Origin: Sepiola atlantica | Taxonomy: Eukaryota > Mollusca > Cephalopoda > Sepiida > Sepiolidae | Assembly: GCA_963556195.1 (NCBI GenBank) | Contig: OY744517.1 | Span: 145,186,382 to 145,250,381 of the forward strand | Direction of reading: 5' to 3' | DNA length: 64,000 nucleotides | Shown: in pieces, positions 30,990 through 40,846 of the stretch | Position numbering within the stretch: the first letter of the stretch is position 1 | Layout of the letters: each line of letters starts with the position of its first letter | Program-made: the position numbers and the translations under genes | Notes under the pieces: model-generated | What the model was told of the DNA's origin: nothing | Seen by the model: the letters and a program-made list of their open reading frames with translations, nothing else | The model's database searches: none

Positions 30990-31850
30990 ATTGCATATCT
31001 CTTTGCGTTCTCGCAACAGCCGTTTACGATTAATTTCTCACTGATACTGGCTGTTGGTTTTTTTTTTTGAACCTGAGTGGCAATAAGCCTCTTCAGGATC
31101 TCAGTACTCTTCATGCCTTTCCAATAGAGACCTGGATGGTCCTCTCTCTCCTCCTTCTTTCTATCCTCTCTGTCCCTTCATGATCATTTTCTGTGGTATC
31201 AGATGCTGGTAGTACCACATTATTTTTTTGGCCGGGGGAGGGGGCAACTTATGTGATTTTTCTAATACTCTAGTAGTTTCAGTTTCTTTATTTTTGTGTA
31301 AGATTCTACGTTTCTAGTTTATGCAGTGTTATTCTGTTTTAGTTTATCTGGGATTGGTTGGTGTTTAATGATTATATGAGTTGGTTTCCACACTCGAGGA
31401 TTTTTCTTCATATTTCAGGTTTTCATCAGTGCTCTGCTTTGTATGATATTTATCCTCCCCTCAATTCTAATTTCTTCTTAGTCTTTTATCCAGATTTTTC
31501 AGAACTGTTCCTAGTGATCCTACTATTATTGATATTACAGTGGTCTTTTTCATGTTCCATATTCCCTTCAGCTGTCTGGTCAGCTCTTTGTATTTACTTA
31601 GTTTTTCTGCTCTCTTGGTCTTCACATTGTAATCTGCTGGGACGGCAAAATCTACTGTTTGGCAGGTTTTTTTTCTTTCTGGTTGACTGTCTGGATGTTC
31701 AAACTGCATTCGTTTGCATAGTTGCCAGTGAACCGTCTTCCCAACCCAGTCATGCCTGTTTTTGTATTCCTTTTTGGGCTAGTTTACTATATTCACTTAT
31801 ATGTTTTACCATTTCGTCTCTTTGTCCATAGTCTACATTTACTGTTTTCC
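30990..31850 (-). mobile_element. LINE with restriction-like endonuclease C-terminus (broken)
   Basis: On the minus strand: NRHDWVGKTVHWQLCK, then a junction, then TCQTVDFAVPADYNVK, KYKELTRQLKGIWNMK and TVISIIVGSLGTV. This is the C-terminal region of non-LTR elements with a restriction-like endonuclease (R2/R4/NeSL type). There 'RPDLV....... C...D.AVP.D' holds the catalytic residues. Here the stretch with the RPD motif is deleted between MQFEHPDSQPERKK and the TCQTVDFAVP block, while the later Asp residues remain. A frame change follows, then INIIQSRALMKT, as in intact elements. It is inactive. The frame at 31358-31831 (+) is its shadow. Confidence 0.82.
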
Positions 31851-32031
31851 TTTGTTTTGTGTATATTGACTTTTTTGTAGTCCATTGTATCGATTTCTAT
31901 TGTTCACATTTAGGGGGAAATAAAAATTCAAAATCTATCAAGTTCGAAGTTACTTCAAATCTCCAAGGAAATCAATTTTATTCTACTTTTGATCTGATTA
32001 AAATTAAAATTTTCTATATAAGTTCACCCCC

Positions 32032-32032
32032 T

Positions 32033-32072
<40 letters not shown>

Positions 32073-32073
32073 G
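32032..32073. repeat. (TC)n then (AT)n microsatellite
   Basis: About 19 bp of TC followed directly by about 22 bp of AT. Confidence 0.95.
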
Positions 32074-32520
32074 GGATGCAGCAGTTTATATATCATGTCA
32101 ATATAGATAAGAATATTTTGCCTCCAATCAATACATCGCCACATTTCTGTCTCCACTTGTGATTGTTCAGTTTGAGCAAAAGTCAGATTTTCATTAATTA
32201 AATTTGCTGAAGGAGGAATTGGAAGACATTACTATCTATAACCTATACAATCTTCGAATCTGTGATTAGTGAAGATATCGGGAAAACAACATTTTAGTAT
32301 AAACTTTTCCATGATAAAAAGTATCGTGTGATTTACATAAGGATATGAATGAAATAGGTTACAAGTCAATTTGACGACTGACAAAAACAAATGTTCATTT
32401 TAGGTTTTCTGTCATGAATTTATATTTGTGAGTAGCAGAAAGAATTACTGCTTATTATTTACAAACACTAGAGATGAATGGCCAGAACACAAAGTCTATA
32501 TAGAGAGTTTACTCAGATCT
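32074..32520. other. A+T-rich intron sequence, nothing recognised
   Basis: No motif or repeat partner noticed. Confidence 0.4.
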
Positions 32521-32530
32521 GTCCTCTCTC

Positions 32531-32562
<32 letters not shown>

Positions 32563-32579
32563 ACAAACATATATATATA
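32521..32579. repeat. (TC)n and (TA)n tract
   Basis: CT repeats at 32537-32562, then ACAAAC and TA repeats, directly before a Helitron-like 5' end. Confidence 0.9.
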
Positions 32580-32900
32580 TCTATATACTACTAAAAGTCT
32601 ATGGGTCTTGTATGTTTGCAATCAGCTTTCAGCTTTCCGGTTTTCAACATCCGGTTGCGCATGCGTAAATAGCATCGTCTTAAATCTGTTAATCCGATTC
32701 CGTTAATCTCTTACGATTAACGAACGCATGCAATTTTTCATTCTGGAAATTTTTATATCGCTTTTAATATAAACAATTTCATTTAATTTCATCAAATAGT
32801 TTTTTTGTTTACTTGACGACTAAAAACATTCAACGGGAGCACTTCGTAAAGTCTGTCGCAGTTTCAAACCCTTTTAAAAAACAAAAACAAACAAACAAAA
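32580..32900 (+). mobile_element. Helitron-like element, 5' end, truncated
   Basis: It begins TCTATATACTACTAAAAGTC after an A/T tract, the usual style of Helitron 5' ends (TC start). It contains two GCATGCG sites and the block TTTAATTTCATCAAATAG at 32780, which recurs at 33402 in the next element. No 3' hairpin with CTAG is seen before the second 5' end at 32910, so it seems interrupted or 3'-deleted. Confidence 0.45.
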
Positions 32901-33036
32901 CAACAACAATCTATATATTAATACGCTAAGGTGTACGTACGTGTGTAACGCTTCCGGCAAACGCTCTGCGCATGCGTGCCGCACCTAGATTATTAATAAC
33001 ATTTAATTAGCCTAATTTCTGCATAGTATTTTAATT

Positions 33037-33115
33037 ATTTCCCTTTAGCGCAACGGTAAGCGACGTAGTATTTTTGTCTTTGGCCCGACTGGTTTATAGT
33101 TCGATCCCAACCAGC
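33037..33115 (+). pseudogene. tRNA-like segment inside the Helitron-like element
   Basis: TTTAGCGCAACGGTAAGCGACG is a good A-box. ATAGTTCGATCCCAACC about 40 nt later is a good B-box with partner stem GGTT/AACC. It could be a captured tRNA or a SINE head. The acceptor stem is not complete. Confidence 0.6.
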
Positions 33116-33174
33116 CGCTAATATTTTTTCTTCTACATTTCGAGCGGAAGGGGAAGAAATAATACATTTTTTTT

Positions 33175-33227
33175 AATCTTTTAAATGAAATTGTTAGTTG
33201 AAACTAACAATTTCATTTAAAAGATTA
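33175..33227. repeat. Perfect palindrome, 25-bp arms
   Basis: AATCTTTTAAATGAAATTGT plus TAGTT (33175-33199) is exactly complementary to the following AACTAACAATTT plus CATTTAAAAGATT. Only a 2-nt centre (GA) separates the arms. I saw no mismatch, which is striking in a region of otherwise decayed repeats. Confidence 0.9.
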
Positions 33228-33482
33228 TATATAAAAATTTGAATTTAACTATAATAAGTATTATGGTACCTGTTCAGTGCATATTTACCTATAAGTATGG
33301 CCAACCACTTATAATTCAGTAACTGTAATTTAAAAAAAAAACAATTATAATAAACAGAACGACGCATAGAAATCTATCTATATTCTTTTTTCAACAATTA
33401 CATTTAATTTCATCAAATAGTTTTTTTGTTTTCTCCACAAGTGTCACGCACATACATGAATTCCATAGCTAATATAACAAAC

Positions 33483-33509
33483 TGACCCAACGGGTCACGG
33501 GTGGTCTAG
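33483..33509 (+). other. Helitron-type 3' terminus (plus)
   Basis: Six-bp hairpin TGACCC/GGGTCA with AAC loop, spacer CGGGTGGT, CTAG, then T. This is the clearest example of the family. Confidence 0.75.
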
Positions 33510-33519
33510 TATATATATA

Positions 33520-33631
33520 TAAATTAGTCGTCCAAGGCTATAGCAATGCGATGTGGTTGCCGTGAGATGGAAAAGTGAAAAGAAATAAACGCAGAGAGAG
33601 AGTGAAACTCAAAACGATTTATTAATAATTT
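33520..33631. repeat. 112-bp inverted repeat, left arm
   Basis: Reverse complement of 34519-34630 with one mismatch seen (CTCTCT versus CTCTCC in the pyrimidine stretch). It contains GTCGTCCAAGGCTATAGCAA and CTCAAAACGATTTATTAAT. It starts directly after the TA tract that follows the Helitron 3' end. Confidence 0.9.
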
Positions 33632-33632
33632 T

Positions 33633-33857
33633 CTACACCAACGTATTAAACGTATTAAAGAGCATCTAAACACCCACATTTCCTCCTTCCATAAACACTT
33701 AATTTCATGTGGCAACACACATCGCTCCATTAGTGTCCGCATCCTCAACTCTGTCCGCAATATAGGCCAGCTTCGAATTTCGGAAGCTATCCTAATCTCT
33801 AAATTTCGCCCTGCCTTGAATAACAGATTCGAGTTGTCATCTCCCTTCATCCTCTGA
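33633..33857 (+). pseudogene. Penelope-like element, GIY-YIG-type C-terminal fragment
   Basis: The + frame from 33633 to a TGA at 33855-33857 reads RIKRIKEHLNTHISSFHKHL and HRSISVRILNSV, then LRISEAILISKFRPALNNR. The 'RI.EH', 'HL' and 'LRI.EA..I....P.LN' pattern is that of the C-terminal GIY-YIG endonuclease module of Penelope-like elements. The catalytic GIY-YIG start and the RT are missing. Its place between inverted terminal repeats fits the unusual terminal structures known in that order. The open frame on the other strand (33524-33850) is a shadow. Confidence 0.6.
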
Positions 33858-34518
33858 TTCTTACATCCTCACACTCCCACCTCCTCACACTCCCACCCAC
33901 AACTTACTTACTTTTTTTTTTTTTCTTTTTTTTTTTTATAATCCTCTCTCTTCTTATTCCCCCCCCCTTCCCCTGCTAATAAAAAAAAAAAAAAAAAAAA
34001 AAAGGGTCCCATCCTTGGCTTTTATCCACTTCACAACTCAAATTCCTTCTCAAGTTTCCAATCTCATTTCTAAAGTCTGAATATATTATTTAGAATAAGT
34101 TATCTCCCTTTGACAGTAAATTAAATTTAGATCTGAAGAGAATAAATGAAAAAAAAAAAAAAAATAAATAAAATAAATAAATAAATAAATAAAGATTGAT
34201 GAGTCATGTAAAATGAAACATAATAAAATTTAAAAAATTGGTATATTACTAAACTAATGTTTATAATGTTTTAACCTTAGTTATATGATTGCTTAATGGA
34301 ATTTTGACGTTTTCTGCGTTCCTACTGCCAATTGTTTTTCCCCTGTATTACGATGATCTGACACCGTTTTTTTCACGTTTTTCCGACCCTCTCGGTCTTC
34401 TATTGTTGTCTTCTGATAATGAAAGTTGTTCTTTCGAAAATTTAAGATTACCCTTTGCCGATCTGTTACTTACCAAAAAAAAAAAAAAATACTATTTGGT
34501 ATTTAATCAGTTTTCGTG
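33858..34518 (+). other. Interior of the inverted-repeat element
   Basis: Non-coding. Pyrimidine runs, an A-run near 33980-34002 and AAAT-type short repeats near 34150-34190. No further protein motif. Confidence 0.5.
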
Positions 34519-34630
34519 AAATTATTAATAAATCGTTTTGAGTTTCACTCTCTCCCTGCGTTTATTTCTTTTCACTTTTCCATCTCACGGCAACCACATC
34601 GCATTGCTATAGCCTTGGACGACTAATTTA
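34519..34630. repeat. 112-bp inverted repeat, right arm
   Basis: Partner of 33520-33631. Together they bound a 1.1-kb unit. Confidence 0.9.
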
Positions 34631-34672
34631 CACTTACATTTACCAGCAATGCTTCAAGCAAACTACAATCTC

Positions 34673-34676
<4 letters not shown>

Positions 34677-34706
<30 letters not shown>
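34677..34706. repeat. (TA)n microsatellite
   Basis: About 30 bp of TA repeats. Confidence 0.95.
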
Positions 34707-34707
<1 letters not shown>

Positions 34708-35169
34708 TTTCATTTATTGAATAAATTGACATTTTAGCTATTTCTTTAGATTAATAGATCCCTTTTTTATTTTAACACTGACCCTTTAATTGTCTTTTTG
34801 CCTTCTATTTTTGATCTGGCCTTTAACTATATTTCTGACAATATATAAACTCTCTCCTTGTCTTTGCAGGAAAATGCATTTACACCGTTTGGGATGCTTT
34901 TACATTTTTGACTGTCTATTTTCTAGGAACTAACACGAAAATTGTTTGTTGTTCTTTGAAATTTTAGAGAGTTTTACCTGTGGAGCTTGTGTTTGCTTGA
35001 GGCTCGTGTCATATGATTACCTTTTATTCAAACTATTGATTTTTTTGTAGCACAAACTGGATATTGTTATAAGCCCTATATTTTAATAACACCTGGGAGT
35101 CCTTTAAAAAAAATTTTCAATTGATTACGTGTAATGTTCTAAGGCTCTTTAATATATCCCTTTTTTGTA

Positions 35170-35212
<43 letters not shown>

Positions 35213-35339
35213 TTCTTTTTAAAAAATACAAATACTAACATCCCCCTTTTTCCTGCTAACCATGTTTTTTTTTTAAATAATGCAAAAGTGTTGATTAATT
35301 TTGTTAGTTTATAACTGTAGTGGACTTTGTATTTGTGCT
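34707..35339. other. A+T-rich intron sequence
   Basis: Nothing recognised apart from a TA tract at 35174-35207. Confidence 0.4.
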
Positions 35340-35440
35340 GATGAAACTTATTAATCAGTAAATCTTTAGCTCAGAAACGATCGTACACAGAACTTTTGAT
35401 GATGAATTTCTTGAACTGATATGCTCAAATATGAATATAT
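35340..35440 (+). repeat. Fragment related to direct repeat E
   Basis: CTCAGAAACGATCGTACACA and TTGATGATGAATTTCTTGAA correspond in reverse complement to the middle of repeat E at 15031 and 15512 (TGTACAATCGTTTCTGAG; TTCCAAGAATTCAACA). Orientation is opposite to those copies. Confidence 0.45.
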
Positions 35441-35959
35441 CATAATTTTTATTTATTTCTCTCTCTCTCATATATATATTATATATAATGTGTGTGTGTG
35501 TGTCAAACCAATGACAGATTTGTAATTGGCAGGTTACTTGGGATGTTTTAGTCATAGTTTGCAGATGGGTTGATAGGGGTTGTAAAAGTGCCCCTTCTCC
35601 CCGAAATTCACATTTGCATGAAATGTGATCCATAGGTATTAGAGAAAAGTTAAGAAAAATTCCCCAGCATTCAAGATAATCGAGTATTTTGAAGGGGTGT
35701 GAAGGTATATAAAAATCCTCATTTCAAATATCTTCAATTTACATGAAATTTTAATAGAATATTAAACACAAATTAAACGTCAAATTTTAATACACTAGAA
35801 AATTAAAATATTTCTGATTTGCATGAAATTACCACATAAAAATCTGTAGTAACAACACTTTTTAATGAAATATTTTATTCTAAAAAGATTTTTTTTTATT
35901 TAGGTCAAATTTTGTTGCTTATTATTTTCTTTTTTCTATTCTCCTTTGTTTTCTTTTCT
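35441..35959. other. A+T-rich sequence with short repeats
   Basis: TC and TG microsatellites near 35459-35504. The remainder has recurring TGAAATT-type words but no clear unit. Confidence 0.35.
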
Positions 35960-36447
35960 ATGATATTAAAGCATAGCAAAAGTGGGCATGAATGAGAGAG
36001 AGAGAAATTCTGTATTTCCTTGCATAGGCTAAGATTCTAATGTGCAGAAAATGCAGCTCCTTAAAAAGGAGACCCTTGGATGGGAACACATATACATGTA
36101 CAGTCCTGTCGGCACCTCCTTCCTGAGTGAGAGCCTCAGGCGACAGGAAATAGATCCATCTTTCCATAGATATATTTTTGGCGGGATCAAATGGGACATA
36201 CCCTTTCCACCCATCTTCCTTGAATATAAATGTACCCATGTATTCAAAATTTATTGGACAGATTTTTATGAAATTTAGAATATAGTAGGGAGTGTAATGA
36301 GCTAGGTTTGATTTATTTTTTAAGGGAGCAGAACACACCCTTTAAAAATAAACTTACCCATAAAAGTTATTCCTTACTCCTTTCCATACTGTTGAATATG
36401 TTGTTATCCACCATTAGAACCTGGGCAATGCTGGGTAACCCTGCTAA
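35960..36447 (+). mobile_element. Helitron-like element, 3' part
   Basis: Ends with CTGGGCAATGCTGGG (36421-36435), a spacer TAACCCTG, then CTAA at 36444-36447 followed by T, as in the other termini of this family. The left limit is arbitrary. The body has no protein motif; frames on both strands at 35958-36338 are uninformative. Confidence 0.5.
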
Positions 36448-37195
36448 TAAATTTATATATGCAGCAACCATTACTGCTTATCATTTGCAAATGGATGATT
36501 GGCCAATGCACAACATCTACATCTAAGATGTCGATCTTAGTGAACTCTCGAAATAGATATCACAAACCAGCCAAGTTTAATGTGTGAAAAGGAGTAAATA
36601 TTAGTGATGAGACGATTCCAATATTCTTACCGGTTCTGTTCTAAATTCCTTATTCCGATACAATTACTGATTCCGGTTCTTTTAAAATCTTTAAATATTT
36701 ACCTATAGAGGTGCTGTTTTTTTATTTTTAATTTTCGGATTACCATAAAAACCCATGTAATAAGTGCATATATTTTAGCAAACGTAAAAATACACTTGTG
36801 GGAGGTGATCTATAGGTTTTAGTTTTATTGGTAGTTTAAAAATTAATAAATAGTTATAATTTTATTAATTAGTACCAGCAATGGAAAAATAAGTTTTAAC
36901 AAACAAACAAAAAAAACAATTAAAAGAATCGTTTTTAGCATTAAAAAATACACAAATTTTTCCAATTCCGATACCCAAAAATGTTATGATTTTCCCGATT
37001 CCGATTAATTGTCCCAATATAGTTAAATTCTCTCCAATTTCAACATGCAATATCTTGTTTATTTTTGGGGTTATTTTGATAAAATTTAAATGTAAACAAA
37101 ATTTAATTTTTTCTTTTTATAAATGTACAATTCTTTGTATAAGTTTGTTTTCCAAGTTAGGTGTCTATTTTTGGTGAAGGACGATACTTAACAAA
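36448..37195. other. A+T-rich sequence with GATTCC-type words
   Basis: ATTCCGATAC, ATTCCGGTTC, ATTCCGATAC and GATTCCGATTAATT recur at 36610-36680 and 36960-37012, suggesting a decayed repeat. No coding content. Confidence 0.4.
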
Positions 37196-37920
37196 AGTTT
37201 TACATAAAAAACAGTGTTTTCAAATTTAGTGTGCATAATATTGTGTATCACTATGCATATAAAGATAGTTCCATCTTAAAGAAAAAAGGGTCACTCATCA
37301 ATATAAAAACAGGCTTTTAAGTTGTTTCACGAAAAAAATCCTAGTTGAAAACTTTAGTGAATGATAAACTAAAGAAATTTTTATTGTATTATCAAATTGT
37401 GTTTCTGTTTGTTTTTACATTGTCCTAATCTGTTTGTTATTGACTATCTTGATCTCTGATGCACTATGAATCCTATTAAGAAGATTCAATGCATTAGCTG
37501 TTGAAATGAATCTTATGAACAGTACAAGTTGTGCTTCTATGTCATTTTGGATGCTTTATTGGGTAGGAATGGAATTTTACCCACGTTTTAGGTTAGTTTG
37601 ATCTAATAATGAAAATTTTTCATTTACCACAAAATGACATTACATTCGTAACGATTTTTCACTTGTTTGAAGCCTGCATTTTTAGTTAGAGTATACACTG
37701 AAATTTAGCCTCTGAACCAATATCACACAAGACGACAACTTTTCTAATTTCCAACAAACTATGAACGGTCATAATTTGGTGGCTAATTGAGCTACCAAAA
37801 TAAATTTGGTACCATTTTTTATTTATGGTAAAGATGAATGTGCCAACATTAACAGTTCTTAGATATAATGAAAATAAAATTTTGGGTTGGGATACCTACT
37901 ATAAGTTAATTAGCAACTTG
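37196..37920 (+). repeat. 740-bp interspersed repeat F, copy 2
   Basis: Partner of 25630-26390, same orientation. Both copies stop near GGTTTGGGATACTTA/GGGTTGGGATACCTA, which is likely one real end of the element. Confidence 0.75.
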
Positions 37921-39058
37921 TCGTTAATGTATCGTTTACAGTTGTTTCTAATAGATGTTGTTTCAGCAAAAAAACAAAAAAAGGTCAGTATGCTGTAAAA
38001 CTGAAAAAACAACCAAATAATCATTAATAACCGGTGTTGCCCGGGATGCAATGAAGTCATTTTAGTTTTTAATTTGTTTGCACATTTTTAACTTATATAG
38101 AAAAAGAAATTACATTTTAGCTGTAAGATAGATAATTCCTATTATATTTGTTAATTAAAAATAAGCTTTCCTCCCTTGTTGATTTTCTTTTTAGGTGATT
38201 ATATAAAAATGTTTTGTATTGCCAGTCGTTTGGGGTGCACAAAGTAATTTTTTTAATAAATTTTAGGGAAGTACGTTATATTGTCAATAAGGGTACAAGA
38301 ATAACAAATAAAAATTGGCGAGTCAGACACATTTTATTTGTCAGTGTAAATGCTATTTGGGTCTGACTTTAAAAATCTGACAAGATAACTTTATATATTA
38401 GATTGTGTTGTGCCATTAAATAATGCAAAAGGGTTGATATTCCATAAAACAGACAAGTATAAACCAAATCAAACCTATGTCTTAGGTATGTTTATTTACC
38501 TTTTCTCCAGGAAGTTAGAAACAAGGTTCGGTAAGGTTTTGAAAAGCCAGCACACTAGGCAAAGTGCACTTCAGCCTACACAAAGTGCCAGAGCCAAAAA
38601 GAAGGTAAATCCTGGAAGGGTAGACTGGTATGAACAACATCTACTTAGGTTTGTTAATACAACAAGTGATGATAATTATTCTAATCACAAAACTTAAAAT
38701 AAAAAACAATTTTTTTTTTCCTTCGTTTCTAGACAAGATTATTTTCAAATAATTTATGTGGGTAAGCTATTTTGTTGCAATCTAATCTAATCTGAATTAA
38801 TCAAATTGAATGTGATCGATTCTCATTGTTTGGTTTTGTATGTGTTAAATTGGTTGAAATGTTTTCATCTAGCAACAGCTGACTCAGCCACCCAGGGTAG
38901 AATACGGATGGGATGGGGGAAGAACTTTGTTATAAACATAAAATCCATCATTCCACTAATAATCGGTCATGTGTATTGGTGCACTTGAGTTACAAAGAGA
39001 GAAAAAAGGATAAGAAAAAGAATTGATTGAGTTGGCATTTTTTGCAGCCAGCCAGTAG
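37921..39058. other. A+T-rich sequence with small repeat scraps
   Basis: CCGGTGTTGCCCGGGATG at 38031-38047 resembles a minus-strand Helitron hairpin, but the CTAG part is lost. TTAAATAATGCAAAAGGGTTGATAT at 38417 (read as two halves) recurs at 52005, in a SINE tail context. The 95-residue frame at 38410-38697 has no recognised domain. Confidence 0.4.
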
Positions 39059-40846
39059 CTCTCTCTCCCTTTCTCTCTCTCTCTCCCTTTCTCTCTCTCT
39101 CTCCCTTTATCTCTCTCTCCCTTTCTCTCTCTCTCCCTTTCTCTCTCTCTCCCTTTCTCTCTCTCTCCCTTTCTCTCTCTCTCTCCCTTTCTCTCTCTCT
39201 CTCCCTTTATCTCTCTCTCCCTTTCTCTCTCTCTCCCTTTCTCTCTCTCTCCCTTTCTCTCTCTCTCCCTTTCTCTCTCTCTCCCTTTCTCTCTCTCCCT
39301 TTCTTTCTCTCCCTTTCTCTCTCTCCCTTTCTCTCTCTCCCTTTCTCTCTCTCTCCCTTTCTCTCTCTCTCCCTTTCTCTCTCTCTCCCTTTCTCTCTCT
39401 CTCCCTTTCTCTCTCTCTCCCTTTCTCTCTCTCTCCCTTTCTCTCTCTCTCCCTTTCTCTCTCTCTCCCTTTCTCTCTCTCTCCCTTTCTCTCTCTCTCC
39501 CTTTCTCTCTCTCTCCCTTTCTCTCTCTCTCCCTTTCTCTCTCTCTCCCTTTCTCTCTCTCTCCCTTTCTCTCTCTCTCCCTTTCTCTCTCTCTCCCTTT
39601 CTCTCTCTCTCCCTTTCTCTCTCTCTCCCTTTCTCTCTCTCTCCCTTTCTCTCTCTCTCCCTTTCTCTCTCTCTCCCTTTCTCTCTCTCTCCCTTTCTCT
39701 CTCTCTCCCTTTCTCTCTCTCTCCCTTTCTCTCTCTCTTCTCCTTTCTCTCTCTCTCTTCTCCTTTCTCTCTCTCTCTTCTCCTCTCTCTCTCTCTTCTC
39801 CTCTCTCTCTCTTCTCCTCTCTCTCTTCTCTTTCTCTCTTCTCCTCTCTCTCTTCTCCTCTCTCTATTCTCCTCTCTCTCTTCTCCTCTCTCTCTTCTCC
39901 TCTCTCTCTTCTCCTCTCTCTCTTCTCCTCTCTCTCTCTTCTCCTCTCTCTCTCTTCTCCTCTCTCTCTCTTCTCCTCTCTCTCTCTTCTCCTCTCTCTC
40001 TCTTCTCCTCTCTCTCTCTCTTCTCCTCTCTCTCTCTCTTCTCCTCTCTCTCTCTCTCTTCTCCTCTCTCTCTTCTCCTCTCTCTCTCTCTCTTCTCCTC
40101 TCTCTCTCTCTCTTCTCCTCTCTCTCTCTCTTCTCCTCTCTCTCTCTCTTCTCTCCTCTCTCTCTCTTCTCCTCTCTCTCTCTCTTCTCCTCTCTCTCTC
40201 TCTTCTCCTCTCTCTCTCTCTCTCTTCTCCTCTCTCTCTCTCTTCTCCTCTCTCTCTCTTCTCCTCTCTCTCTCTCTTCTCCTCTCTCTCTCTCTTCTCC
40301 TCTCTCTCTCTCTTCTCCTCTCTCTCTCTCTTCTCCTCTCTCTCTCTCTTCTCCTCTCTCTCTTCTCCTCTCTCTCTTCTCCTCTCTCTCTCTCTTCTCC
40401 TCTCTCTCTTCTCCTCTCTCTCTTCTCCTCTCTCTCTTCTCCTCTCTCTCTTCTCCTCTCTCTCTCTTCTCCTCTCTTTCTCTCTTCTCCTCTCTCTCTC
40501 TTCTCCTCTCTCTCTTCTCCTCTCTCTCTTCTCCTCTCTCTCTCTTCTCCTCTCTCTCTTCTCCTCTCTCTCTTCTCCTCTCTCTCTCTTCTCCTCTCTC
40601 TCTCTTCTCCTCTCTCTCTCTTCTCCTCTCTCTCTCTTCTCCTCTCTCTCTCTTCTCCTCTCTCTCTCTCTTCTCCTCTCTCTCTCTCTTCTCCTCTCTC
40701 TCTCTCTCTTCTCCTCTCTCTCTCTCTCTTCTCCTCTCTCTCTCTCTCTTCTCCTCTCTCTCTCTCTCTTCTCCTCTCTCTCTCTCTCTTCTCCTCTCTC
40801 TCTCTCTCTTCTCCTCTCTCTTCCCTTCTCTCTCTCTCTCTCTCTC
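39059..40846. repeat. 1.79-kb polypyrimidine satellite
   Basis: Almost pure C/T on the + strand: I see no G and only about three A. The first part, to about 39735, is built of 14-bp units CCCTTTCTCTCTCT. The second part is built of CTCTCTCTCTTCTC units with lengths varying in 2-bp steps. The long frames on both strands (600 or more codons of LS/SP or RE/RK repeats) follow from the 2-bp composition and are not proteins. A homopurine/homopyrimidine mirror tract of this length can form triplex DNA. Confidence 0.98.

Larger units (their letters stand above)
32910..33509 (+). mobile_element. Non-autonomous Helitron-like element, 600 bp
   Basis: The 5' end is TCTATATATTAATACGC, preceded by A. The 3' end is a TGACCC-AAC-GGGTCA hairpin (33483-33497), 8 nt, then CTAG at 33506-33509 followed by T. 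A before TC and T after CTAG fit Helitron insertion between A and T without duplication. It carries a tRNA-like segment and a perfect palindrome but no Rep/helicase frame. It is the best-defined member of the Helitron-end family in this window. Confidence 0.7.

Noticed and set aside
31358..31831. 157-codon plus frame rich in hydrophobic residues
   Set aside because: Antisense to the restriction-like endonuclease fragment, which has clear family motifs.
33524..33850. 108-codon minus frame
   Set aside because: The plus strand of the same segment carries the conserved Penelope-like pattern; the minus frame runs through a terminal repeat and is a shadow.
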